Part shown: positions 24,629 to 32,273 of the stretch, piece by piece
How positions within the stretch are numbered: position 1 is the first letter of the stretch
Layout: each line of letters begins with the position of its first letter
From: Candidatus Thalassarchaeaceae archaeon
GTDB lineage: Archaea; Thermoplasmatota; Poseidoniia; Poseidoniales; Thalassarchaeaceae
Assembly: GCA_030747485.1 (NCBI GenBank)
Contig: JASLKP010000019.1
Coordinates: 1-32,273, forward strand
DNA: 32,273 nucleotides
Direction of reading: 5' to 3'
Position numbers and translations under genes: made by a program
Notes under the pieces: model-generated
What the model saw: only the letters and a program-made list of their open reading frames with translations
Databases searched by the model: none
What the model was told of the DNA's origin: nothing

Positions 24629-25933
24629 CATTGCAATCGAGGACAAGAGAGTAATTGTTGGAAGGATGAGATATTCAACCTGACTTCTTCCACCTGAAAG
24701 TGCTGTTAATTCAGTACCCTTCTCCAATCGTGGTTTGAAGCCTGGAGACTTTTCTCCAACCGCTTCCAGTAATGCATTCTGCATGGTTTTGTCAATTTGT
24801 TCAGTCACCATAGATTCCTCGCTGCGAGTGCGAAGTGTCGCAAGCAGATAGCAAGGGTCACCGATTGCAAGTCCGTACAAGGTCCAACGATGTCGCTTGA
24901 TTCTGCCTGATGTGAAGAGATTTGTGAACAGACCTTGCATCCTCATATCATGTCGGCATTCCCATTGAATGAGATGGTCGCCAAAATCTCTAGAACCGAA
25001 AGTATCCTGATGAACTGCAACTCCACCCGTGCCGTCATGAATTGTGAAATTGGTTCCTCCATCATCAGAACGAACGGTTTTCCAATGACATTCTTCCCTC
25101 GTATTTCCTTCACTATCTGTGACCATTTTGCATTTGTACACCTCATATGTCCAACGCCATGCCAATAAGTTTTCAACAGATTTTGAAGAATCTCCATCGA
25201 CAATCGTGACCGGGGGGATCACCGGACCAGGACGAGCTTGGCCCACCAATTCTGCAGAACCAACGGCTACGGAACGAATGTTGGACGTCGGTGTGTCCTG
25301 CATCAACTGACTTCTCTTCCAGAAAAATACCGAAACGAGTAACCAAATGGTTGACAGTCCAATCAAGGCATATGTGAGATACAAGTTAGCGGGAACTTCT
25401 TCACCATTATCAGATTCAACAATTGGAAGCATCAGGATTTGAACCACAAAGAGAACGAATGCGAGGATGATTGACAAGCCATAATTGGAAATCATTGGAG
25501 GGCGAGGTGTTCCAATCCGATTCGGGTGTTCGGGGATAAGTTCGCCACCTGCATCTGCAGCGTATCGATTCTCAAGATGCCATTCTTCAATCCCGGGTGC
25601 TGGGAATACCCATGATCTGTCATCGACTTTAGGTCGGTGAATGGTTGCACTGTTCCAAAATGATTGCTTTTCAGTTCCACCCGCTTCAGATTGCCATGCA
25701 ACCTCTGCTGGGCGCAATTGAGAACGTAATTCTCGCAATCTCTTCTGTAATTTAGTCGGGGCACTGAATCCCATCATGAGAACGCCCACTGCACTGATGA
25801 TTGGGAACATCACGACTAGGCCACCGATACCAAGTAAGGCTCCGAATACGAAGATAATCCAAAACCACCCAATTGGAGTGGTTAATCCAATTGTGCCACC
25901 ATCGAGTTCTGTTGATAATTGTCCATCGACCAT
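24617..25933 (-). CDS. Multi-span membrane protein with a GIDE/BAM-like domain
   Basis: 438 residues. Hydrophobic spans lie at about 20-56 (two), 150-173, 184-205 and 419-438. Between them, about 218-375 resembles the GIDE (BAM) domain known from the mitochondrial E3 ligase MUL1/MULAN and many prokaryotic membrane proteins. It opens with NIRSVAVGSAELVGQARP, continues with a WRWTYEVYKCKM strand, and has a FTIHDGTGGVAV segment where the family has a D-G-[TS]-G-x-[AV] turn. There is no RING finger, so no ligase activity is implied. The prokaryotic function is unknown; a membrane-stress or lipid role is often suggested. The gene is convergent with lemA-hydrolase, overlapping by 12 bases, and follows the 357-residue unknown gene after 36 bases on the same strand. 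Confidence 0.75.
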   Translation of the reverse strand: MVDGQLSTELDGGTIGLTTPIGWFWIIFVFGALLGIGGLVVMFPIISAVGVLMMGFSAPTKLQKRLRELRSQLRPAEVAWQSEAGGTEKQSFWNSATIHRPKVDDRSWVFPAPGIEEWHLENRYAADAGGELIPEHPNRIGTPRPPMISNYGLSIILAFVLFVVQILMLPIVESDNGEEVPANLYLTYALIGLSTIWLLVSVFFWKRSQLMQDTPTSNIRSVAVGSAELVGQARPGPVIPPVTIVDGDSSKSVENLLAWRWTYEVYKCKMVTDSEGNTREECHWKTVRSDDGGTNFTIHDGTGGVAVHQDTFGSRDFGDHLIQWECRHDMRMQGLFTNLFTSGRIKRHRWTLYGLAIGDPCYLLATLRTRSEESMVTEQIDKTMQNALLEAVGEKSPGFKPRLEKGTELTALSGGRSQVEYLILPTITLLSSIAMLGL

Positions 25934-25969
25934 GATGTTGGCCTATGGTGACCGTCCATCAAACTAACC

Positions 25970-27043
25970 CTAGGGGGACAATTCAAAATCATCATCATCG
26001 AAATCGCCGAAAGGGTCATCTGAACCATCATCAACCTCGCTAGAACGGAAATGACTGTACAATCTCTCAATGGTCCCATATGGCCAATCGCCATTGGAAA
26101 CATCGTAACGACGCTCTAGTTCTGGACCATGACCTCCGTGAAACCAGAGTGGGATGTCTAATCGACGAAAAATACCCGCAGTGAAGCCACCAAAGGCATG
26201 CAATCGCGGAACTTCAGCTAAATCTTCAATCCAATCATGTGGCTGACCACCGTCCTCTCCTTTTTCTTGAATCTCACAAGTTTCAATGATTAGATCGATG
26301 ACTCCATTGAAGCCAGCATCTTGTCCACCATCATCCATGATTGTCTCAACTTCTGGAAGAATGCCTAACGGGTCAAGGTCACCAGTCAAATGTTGTAACC
26401 AAACCATGTGAGATAATGCGTCAAACGCTCGTTCATCCATGGCTGGTTGTTCCCATAGCGCCCATGCACCCCTGACTCCATCAAGCGGCTGAGGAAGAAT
26501 ACCGTATCGAATGAAAGCCTCTCTAAGCCCACCCAATCGAGTGGGGTCCCGAGCGACATGCGCATTGGCCAAGGCTTCCTCGATGACAAACCACCAATGA
26601 GGGACTTTCTGAGATGAATGGAGTTGTTCCCGAGTATTCCGATATTCTCCTCGTAAATTTGGAAGGGGCAACCCCGCTGCATGTAGTCTCAACATGTGTA
26701 AACTAATCTGGGCATCCACGCAATGATGAAAGAAACAATGATCAAATCCGAAGATAAATGCGAGGTCTAAGGCCAAGTCTGAAGCATTCGCAACACCATC
26801 TCGTTCCATCGCTGTGGCAATACCTGCAGACCACTCAACAAGTGCATCTGCATTGATGTGAATGCCCCAATCGGAGTCAATGACTGGCTCATTGGTTCCA
26901 TAACGTAGTAAATCGTGGTACCAAAACATGGTTAGCGCTTCGTCAATTTCACCACCAGTTTCCGAACCAGGTGATGGACTGCGCCCCGGTTTACGCGTTT
27001 GGGCAAGACCCATGCCACCAGTCTGTTCTCCGCTCACGGGCAC
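25970..27043 (-). CDS. Unknown protein with clustered His/Cys/Asp site and acidic tail
   Basis: I do not recognise this 357-residue protein. Residues 1-35 are low-complexity and Gly/Pro-rich. A helical core follows whose most striking part is DHCFFHHCVD at 101-110, with a second helix carrying EEALANAH at 155-162. A helix with His and Cys/Asp spaced like this, plus a later Glu-Glu helix, is the kind of layout that binds a metal ion; this is inference. The last 25 residues are almost all acidic and Phe. There is no signal peptide or clear span. Translation appears to start at GTG 27043 (an in-frame TGA lies just upstream; ATG 27013 is an alternative). It is divergent from the RqcH gene and upstream of the GIDE-like gene on its own strand. 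Confidence 0.7.
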   Translation of the reverse strand: MPVSGEQTGGMGLAQTRKPGRSPSPGSETGGEIDEALTMFWYHDLLRYGTNEPVIDSDWGIHINADALVEWSAGIATAMERDGVANASDLALDLAFIFGFDHCFFHHCVDAQISLHMLRLHAAGLPLPNLRGEYRNTREQLHSSQKVPHWWFVIEEALANAHVARDPTRLGGLREAFIRYGILPQPLDGVRGAWALWEQPAMDERAFDALSHMVWLQHLTGDLDPLGILPEVETIMDDGGQDAGFNGVIDLIIETCEIQEKGEDGGQPHDWIEDLAEVPRLHAFGGFTAGIFRRLDIPLWFHGGHGPELERRYDVSNGDWPYGTIERLYSHFRSSEVDDGSDDPFGDFDDDDFELSP

Positions 27044-27115
27044 CGGTCATCATCCGACCATCATAAGCGATTGGCTCAAGAAGAGGCAGAGGGCGGCTTG
27101 GCATGAGGGTGAACC

Positions 27116-29221
27116 ATGCGTGACCAGATGTCTTCATTCGATATCGCACGGATGGCTCTGGATATCAATGCTCTAGCGGGTGCGCGTTGCAGGAAGATGT
27201 ATCAGCCCCATTACGAACAAGTTGTCCTACGACTCAATCCCAAAGGAAAGCCGAAATGCGATTTGGTCATCGTTCGAGGGCAACGAGTGTACTTCAGTCA
27301 ACGCGATTGTCCAATGCCTACCCATCCACCTCAATTTGCAATGTTACTGCGCAAACATCTCTCAAATGCCCGCCTTACCGGTGCATCGCAATTGGGATTT
27401 GATCGAATCCTTATCTTGGAATTTGATACCAAAGATGGACGACGAGATTTGGTCATCGAAATGTTCCGCAATGGCAATGTCATCCTGCTTGACCAAGATG
27501 GTGTCATCATTCAACCATTGACACATGTCACGTATGAAACTCGAACAATCAAGCGTGGAGAGGTGTATGTGGCGCCACCTGAACCGATGGACCCTCGCTC
27601 TTGGAGTGTAGATGAATTGCGAACGGTGCTCCAAGAATCTGACAGGGATTTGGTTCACACATTGGCAGGCAAAATGAGTATTGGCAGCGCCTATGCAAAC
27701 AATCTTTGCGCACTGTCAGGATTAGACCCCACCCTAAACACATCAGAAATTGAAGACGTTGAATTACTCTACAATGCATTCCAACAAATGGTTGAACAAA
27801 TCGGCCATACTGGAGCCACTGCATTGGTCAAAGAATTGTTTGAAGTCTCCACAAATCAGTTGGAACTCGATGCTCAAATGGAAGAGCATTGTCTTGAAGT
27901 CAGCCCGATTCAATTCTCTGGAGATGCATTGGCAATTGAATTTGAATCGCTGTCACATGCAATCGATGCTTGGAAAGGCAGCTATGATTCAAGTGCGCTC
28001 GTACGCAGAGACGCTGAAAAACTCGCTGAAATCACCGCTCCAGGTCAGTCTGATTCTGAAGGTGTCAAATTGGCACGTCGAGAAGGACAACAGGCGGCTG
28101 CAATCGATAAATTGACCACGAAAGGTGCCAAACAACAAGACATTGGTAAATCGATTCAGGAACATTGGTCACACGTAGAATCTCTACTCAATCAAATGAA
28201 TCAATCCATTGATGAAATCGGTTGGGATGAAACCCGTACAGCAATCAAGAATATCGAATGGATTGAATCCGCAGATCCAGCATCCAGAACCATGCAAGCA
28301 AAGATGCCCGATGACAATGGAGAACCCGGACAAATAGTGGTATTGTATCTCGATGAAACCGTACACCAGAATGCACAGCGATATTTTGCCAAAGGTCGCA
28401 AAGATAAGCAACGAGCAGAAGGTGCAAAGGTGGCTCTTGCAGAGACGCAGCGACGTCAAAAGAAAGTCGACAAGAAACGTGCCAAAGATGAGGCTGCGGG
28501 ACGAGTCAAATCGACAAAGCGTACCAAGAAGTTCTGGTTCGAGCGAAACCGTTGGACCATGTTGTCTAGTGGACAATTATTCGTCGGTGGACGTGACGCG
28601 AAAGGCAATGACCAAATTGTCAAGAAACATCTCTCAAACAATGACTTGTACTTCCATGCTGATTTGCATGGTGCTCCTTCTTGTTGTCTCAAACTCAAAG
28701 ATGGATTTGAAGAGGACCCAAATCCAAATCCATTGCTCCCAGAAGGCGTTCCTTCATTCAGAATCATTCAGGATCTAGAGACTGAGGATTTTGGTGAAAG
28801 GGCAATGGAAGAAGCCGCACAAATGGCCGTATGCTGGTCACGTGCATGGGGCTCAGGTGGTGGGGGCGCAACGGCATTCCATGCCAAGCCAGGTCAGGTC
28901 TCAAAGACCACTGAAACAGGTGAAAGTCTTGGGCGAGGAGCATTCGTTGTTCGAGGGACTCGCCATTGGTATCGGGATGTGCCACTGGAACTGACGTTGG
29001 GTATGATTGCAATCAATGGGATTCCATTGCCAATCATTGGACCTCATTCTGTGATTTCTGATCTTTGTGAACGATGGATCAAACTGTCACCAGGTAGCTC
29101 AAAGAAGGAGAATATCGCAACAAAAATTGCCAAGGCTACAGGATTGTTGCAAGACGATGTGTTGTCCGCATTACCACCTGGAAATCTTACACTTGGAAAA
29201 CAACAAGGGATTCTCGATTAA
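27116..29221 (+). CDS. rqcH: NFACT ribosome-quality-control protein (RqcH/Rqc2/Tae2)
   Basis: A 701-residue archaeal NFACT protein that would bind split large ribosomal subunits carrying stalled peptidyl-tRNA. Residues 5-180 are NFACT-N with the Asp96-Arg97 pair (GFDRILILEF) that RqcH and Rqc2 need for C-terminal tailing. The middle holds helix-hairpin-helix-like (about 185-240) and long coiled-coil parts, ending in a Lys/Arg-rich stretch (about 420-465). NFACT-R starts near KFWFERNRWTMLSSGQ, followed by VGGRDAKGNDQIVKKHL and YFHADLHGAPS. About 35 residues, acidic and Pro-rich, are inserted after HGAPSCCLKLKDG, before EEAAQMAVCWSRAW. ATG 27116 is preceded by GAGGGTGA; Met5 (27128) is an alternative. 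Its stop overlaps the convergent cupin-CBS stop by 4 bases. Confidence 0.95.
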   Translation: MRDQMSSFDIARMALDINALAGARCRKMYQPHYEQVVLRLNPKGKPKCDLVIVRGQRVYFSQRDCPMPTHPPQFAMLLRKHLSNARLTGASQLGFDRILILEFDTKDGRRDLVIEMFRNGNVILLDQDGVIIQPLTHVTYETRTIKRGEVYVAPPEPMDPRSWSVDELRTVLQESDRDLVHTLAGKMSIGSAYANNLCALSGLDPTLNTSEIEDVELLYNAFQQMVEQIGHTGATALVKELFEVSTNQLELDAQMEEHCLEVSPIQFSGDALAIEFESLSHAIDAWKGSYDSSALVRRDAEKLAEITAPGQSDSEGVKLARREGQQAAAIDKLTTKGAKQQDIGKSIQEHWSHVESLLNQMNQSIDEIGWDETRTAIKNIEWIESADPASRTMQAKMPDDNGEPGQIVVLYLDETVHQNAQRYFAKGRKDKQRAEGAKVALAETQRRQKKVDKKRAKDEAAGRVKSTKRTKKFWFERNRWTMLSSGQLFVGGRDAKGNDQIVKKHLSNNDLYFHADLHGAPSCCLKLKDGFEEDPNPNPLLPEGVPSFRIIQDLETEDFGERAMEEAAQMAVCWSRAWGSGGGGATAFHAKPGQVSKTTETGESLGRGAFVVRGTRHWYRDVPLELTLGMIAINGIPLPIIGPHSVISDLCERWIKLSPGSSKKENIATKIAKATGLLQDDVLSALPPGNLTLGKQQGILD

Positions 29222-31101
29222 TTGCTTAGAATGTGATTGATTTGATCAAACGTGAGTGAGGTTGTTCCAGATGCAGAATCAATGATGTGTCTTTCCAAAC
29301 AAGACCGCAAGTCATCATTCATTGAATTTTCATCCATGTACCTCCCAATTTCAGATATGGCATCTGGGTGTTGTAATTCATGAGGAGTAATGAGGCCATA
29401 TGTGTCCTCCTTTTTGACGATGATTGGCAAGGAACTACTGCTTAGTATCGAAATGAAATCATCGAAGGCACCATCCAAGGACAGTGTTTGAAAATCAACT
29501 AAATCTTTTGAATCGTTAGCCATTATCTTAGCATCTCCATGCTTGGACTGAATTAATATTTGGTCGATTTTAGACTCAGTTTTTAGAAGATTTAATAGCT
29601 CACGCGCCTGAGAAATTTCATCATTTGAATCAAACGATGAGACTTCGAATTTGTACATTGGCCACTGGGTACATTTTTCTATCCAATCTGCGTCATCTGC
29701 TGAATTATAATCAACAATACGACCATAATCGTAATCTCGATTCATCACGATTAAAGGTCCCAATTCCAACAATAACGCATGAACCAAATTATCGATTTGA
29801 AACCGAGTTTTGTTGCGTTCAAATGCAGTATTAACACACTTCAATTTTTCTAGAAAGTTGAGGGCTATTTCCAATTCTTCCTTTCTCTCTTTATCTTTGG
29901 CGAAATGGTAAATCAATGCCTGAGAAAAATCCTTATTTTGAACAAGGTCCGATATTGAAAATATACCTACCATTTTTCCGTCATTATTCTCAATAGGGAC
30001 AACCAAATCGCGGCTCACAACTGTGAATAAAACTGCACCGAAAAGATGTTCGGATAATCGAATTGATTGCGGTTCAATTGGTACAAGACCACCACCTTGT
30101 TTTTCGATCGATACTGGACGCCGTAAAATACCCACACATTGACCGTCGCCATCAACCAATGGTGCCGTTGTGAATTGATTGGACACAAGGAATTTTTCAA
30201 TACACTTCATGGAATAAGGATTTTTCTTAACCCTGTCATTGAATCGAATCATTTGTTCTATTTTTGTCATATATTTTTCAATATCACTACTTTCCTTCGG
30301 TTCAAATGATTCGTTAGAATACCCACGATGAATTAATGCATTCAATAATTCCTGAAACATCTGAGATTTTACCTCTGGACTAGGTTCTTTGTCAATCTTG
30401 TCTACACTTGGTGCTCTTGCGCCCCCTGAAGGATCGGTCAAAACGGTTGTTTGCTTCTCTCGATTCCCGCGCCGGGCAACAATTGTAATGACGGATGTAT
30501 CGGTATCCTCTTGCTCCACAGTATGGTGCCAATTCCGATTGACGAACATGGGATTTTGCCCTACTGCAAACGTCATTGGTTCAGGGTCTTTGAATCGTCC
30601 TTGGATATATGTTCCATCTTCATCAGATTCAATTCTGTGCCCAAGTAAAGTACGATCATCAGTGGTGTCAAAATTACTTAAGATTCCAGTGCCAGGTTCG
30701 CGTACTTGAACTCTAATCTGTTGAGTGGAATCAGATTCAATTTCCCAAATCTTGTGAATATACGCACCTTTGATACACGACGTGACAAAATCTTGTTTGT
30801 GACTATGAATGAATGTTTCATTTCCATCTCTGAAAATGTGTACTCTGAATTCAACACCATCGTTACTATCGACGTCTTTCATCAAAATAATACGATCCAA
30901 TACATTTGGATTACGTTCCATCGGTTTACTCATTATCCAATTCTCAAAGACTTTCGAATCCTTCCATGCACCATATCGCATCAAACAGACCAATGCGTGT
31001 ACATTGACTGTTGTAGAGTCGTCAAATACCTCAGAAAACCTGACAGAATCTGCCAAGCGAGAGATTTCTAATTGAATTTGGTCAACAATTGTATTGACCA
31101 T
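29218..31101 (-). CDS. Cupin-like / CBS-domain hybrid protein
   Basis: A 627-residue soluble protein I cannot place in a named family. After a helical N-terminus (1-60), residues 65-212 look like a cupin: VHIFRDGNETFIHSHKQDF carries His99 and His101, and the second half has FVNRNWHHTVE with His192-His193. A linker (213-280) follows. Residues about 285-390 read as a CBS pair (FTTAPLVDGDGQCVGILRR, then DLVVPIENNDGKMVGIFS). A helical region follows, and at about 530-610 comes a third CBS-like unit (SSLPIIVKKEDTYGLITPHEL). CBS domains usually bind adenosine ligands, so ligand-gated cupin activity is possible. The gene looks AT-richer than its neighbours, hinting at transfer. A TATA-like box sits about 20-27 bases before the ATG, so the mRNA is probably leaderless. 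Confidence 0.65.
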   Translation of the reverse strand: MVNTIVDQIQLEISRLADSVRFSEVFDDSTTVNVHALVCLMRYGAWKDSKVFENWIMSKPMERNPNVLDRIILMKDVDSNDGVEFRVHIFRDGNETFIHSHKQDFVTSCIKGAYIHKIWEIESDSTQQIRVQVREPGTGILSNFDTTDDRTLLGHRIESDEDGTYIQGRFKDPEPMTFAVGQNPMFVNRNWHHTVEQEDTDTSVITIVARRGNREKQTTVLTDPSGGARAPSVDKIDKEPSPEVKSQMFQELLNALIHRGYSNESFEPKESSDIEKYMTKIEQMIRFNDRVKKNPYSMKCIEKFLVSNQFTTAPLVDGDGQCVGILRRPVSIEKQGGGLVPIEPQSIRLSEHLFGAVLFTVVSRDLVVPIENNDGKMVGIFSISDLVQNKDFSQALIYHFAKDKERKEELEIALNFLEKLKCVNTAFERNKTRFQIDNLVHALLLELGPLIVMNRDYDYGRIVDYNSADDADWIEKCTQWPMYKFEVSSFDSNDEISQARELLNLLKTESKIDQILIQSKHGDAKIMANDSKDLVDFQTLSLDGAFDDFISILSSSSLPIIVKKEDTYGLITPHELQHPDAISEIGRYMDENSMNDDLRSCLERHIIDSASGTTSLTFDQINHILSN

Positions 31102-31118
31102 ATACTGGGATTGGTGTC

Positions 31119-31128
31119 AAATACAAAA
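31119..31128 (-). promoter_or_regulatory. TATA-like box of the cupin-CBS gene
   Basis: TTTTGTATTT on the minus strand, ending 17 bases before ATG 31101. That spacing fits an archaeal promoter giving a leaderless transcript. Confidence 0.4.
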
Positions 31129-31147
31129 CTGTGATTATTCCGTTGGT

Positions 31148-32098
31148 TCAATCTAAATTAGCACCTAAGCCTGCAAACATCGCATCAACCATCGCATCTA
31201 GATCAAACGCAGGCGACCATTGCCATTCCCTTCGTGCCACATCATCTTCAATCTCATCAGGCCACGAATCGGCATACGTCTGTCTGATGTCTGGTTCAAA
31301 TGTGCATGTGAAATCTGGCAAATGACGCTGAATGCTTGTCACCAATTCACCCGCAATAAACGAGCAACCTGCGATATTGTATCCGCCCCTCGCATCACCC
31401 AGTGAATCAGCAGGTGCATCCATCAAGTCTAGTGTAGCTCGGATTGCATCGTCCATGTACATCATTGGCAAACGTGTATCCTCGCGCACGAAGCAGGTGT
31501 ATTCACCATCCTCTAAGGCAGCATGGAATATTTCCACAGCATAATCTGTCGTCCCTCCACCAGCTGGCGCCTTGTACGAAATCAATCCTGGATAACGAAG
31601 TCCACGGACATCAACCCCGTGATTCATCCAGTAGTACACTGCCAACTGTTCACCGACTACCTTTGTCTCCCCGTACACCGTTGTTGGGTTGAGTGGTGTG
31701 ACCTGAGGTGCAATTGAAGGGCAATCTGGCCCATACACTGCAATCGAAGAGGGGGCAAACACACGCAAATTGTGTTCTCGAGCACATTCAAGAACGACTT
31801 TTGTTCCACCAACATTCACTTTTTCACAAAGTTCTGGATTTGCTTCACCTGTCGCTGAAAGAATTGCTGCTAGATGATAGATGGTACCAATTTGATTGTC
31901 TACAACCAAGCGTCTCATCTCATCTTCATCTAACACGCTAAGAAGATGAAATGGACCACTGCTCATCACAGGATGATCTTCTATTTCTCTGACATCTGAA
32001 GCAATGATAGCATCCACGCCATGTCGTTTGCGAAGAGCATCGACAAGTTCAGTACCAATTTGTCCAAGCGCACCAGTCACCAAGATACGCGAGGCCAT
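31148..32098 (-). CDS. tdh: L-threonine 3-dehydrogenase, short-chain (SDR/epimerase-like) type
   Basis: A 316-residue extended SDR enzyme that oxidises L-threonine to 2-amino-3-ketobutyrate with NAD+. The Rossmann motif is GALGQIG (residues 9-15), with the acidic Asp35 after strand 2 favouring NAD over NADP. YHLAAILSATGE, PSSIAVYGP (Ser117/Ser118) and YGETK (Tyr142, Lys146) give the catalytic set. The segment RYPGLISYKAPAGGGTTDYA is the signature that separates this TDH group from sugar epimerases. Length matches the roughly 310-320 residues of Thermoplasma and bacterial SDR-type TDH. No glycine C-acetyltransferase (Kbl) gene is visible in the window. The gene is divergent from pyrG and 46 bases upstream of the cupin-CBS gene on the same strand. 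Confidence 0.93.
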   Translation of the reverse strand: MASRILVTGALGQIGTELVDALRKRHGVDAIIASDVREIEDHPVMSSGPFHLLSVLDEDEMRRLVVDNQIGTIYHLAAILSATGEANPELCEKVNVGGTKVVLECAREHNLRVFAPSSIAVYGPDCPSIAPQVTPLNPTTVYGETKVVGEQLAVYYWMNHGVDVRGLRYPGLISYKAPAGGGTTDYAVEIFHAALEDGEYTCFVREDTRLPMMYMDDAIRATLDLMDAPADSLGDARGGYNIAGCSFIAGELVTSIQRHLPDFTCTFEPDIRQTYADSWPDEIEDDVARREWQWSPAFDLDAMVDAMFAGLGANLD

Positions 32099-32218
32099 AC
32101 TACCCCTTCATCCGAGTCGCTACTTGAACTTCAGTGTGGGGCATTGTTACCCAAAAATAGGCAAAAATGAAGCAAGGTTGATATGCTTCGCACAAGGGGT
32201 CCAAACCCCGTTGATTGC
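32099..32218 (+). promoter_or_regulatory. Divergent tdh/pyrG promoter region with inverted repeats
   Basis: 120 bases with no ORF. An A-rich block, AAAAATAG at 32153-32160 and AAAAATG just after, could serve as a TATA element in either direction. GAAGCA (32169-32174) and TGCTTC (32184-32189) form a 6-bp inverted repeat with a 9-base spacer, placed where a pyrG operator or start site would lie. GGGGT (32196-32200) and ACCCC (32205-32209) make a 5-bp hairpin in the presumed pyrG leader, 9 bases before the ATG, where it could hinder initiation. Confidence 0.4.
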
Positions 32219-32273
32219 ATGCGTTATGTCGTAGTGTCGGGCGGGGTCCTCAGTGGAATAGGGAAAGGAGTGA
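32219..32273 (+). CDS. pyrG: CTP synthase, first 18 codons (cut by window edge)
   Basis: The ATG at 32219 opens MRYVVVSGGVLSGIGKGV, which is the N-terminal nucleotide-binding signature of CTP synthase (the family reads near-identically, ending SGxGKG). The enzyme aminates UTP to CTP using glutamine. Only 55 bases are in the window, but this start sequence is highly specific. It is divergent from tdh. Confidence 0.93.
   Translation, partial: MRYVVVSGGVLSGIGKGV

Noticed and set aside
1-32273. CRISPR array, insertion sequence, prophage or attachment site
   Set aside because: No spaced identical repeats, transposase or integrase motifs, or direct repeats flanking the tRNA were seen.

Overview
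The window looks like a compact archaeal chromosome segment, most likely a marine planktonic euryarchaeon of the Poseidoniia (Marine Group II) or a close Thermoplasmatota relative. This is an inference from content; no rRNA is present. The supporting signs are a two-subunit ferredoxin-dependent 2-oxoacid oxidoreductase (KorA with fused gamma domain, plus KorB), an archaeal NFACT/RqcH protein, a tRNA-Gln with an A1-U72 pair, a PGF-CTERM sorting signal, a short-chain-type L-threonine dehydrogenase, and two very large secreted, membrane-anchored proteins. Composition is moderate, neither very AT-rich nor GC-rich, except for one visibly AT-richer gene (29218-31101). Genes are densely packed. No gap exceeds 300 bases; the longest are about 220 bases (korA upstream) and 166 bases (6931-7096), and both are described as features.

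Layout. (1) 1-413, minus: N-terminal part of S-adenosylhomocysteine hydrolase, cut by the window edge, preceded by a hairpin-rich 109-base leader. (2) 523-6930, minus: a 2135-residue FG-GAP/VCBS surface protein. (3) 7097-10509, minus: aconitase and an acidic protein of unknown function downstream. (4) 10555-11673, minus: a TPR-membrane-cyclophilin protein, divergent from korA-korB (11897-14721, plus), which are followed by a secreted purple-acid-phosphatase-like enzyme and tRNA-Gln(CUG). (5) 16212-20519, minus: a second giant surface protein (DNRLRE/CARDB), downstream of an aldo-keto reductase and a 53-residue membrane protein. (6) 21691-24628, plus: a Nudix-metallo-beta-lactamase fusion, LemA, and an alpha/beta hydrolase. 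(7) 24617-27043, minus: a GIDE/BAM-like membrane protein and an unknown protein with a clustered His/Cys site. (8) 27116-29221, plus: RqcH. (9) 29218-32098, minus: a cupin-CBS protein and L-threonine dehydrogenase. (10) 32219-end, plus: the first 18 codons of CTP synthase.

How the genes fit together. AcnA and KorAB supply two TCA-cycle steps. SahH belongs to the methyl cycle, Tdh to threonine catabolism, PyrG to pyrimidine synthesis and RqcH to ribosome quality control. The two giant proteins, the phosphatase and the cyclophilin suggest an active cell surface, with at least one archaeosortase-type substrate. The least ordinary parts are the LemA / hydrolase / GIDE-like neighbourhood, the unknown His/Cys protein beside RqcH, the cupin-CBS hybrid, the Nudix-MBL-winged-helix fusion, and the structured leaders of ahcY and korA.
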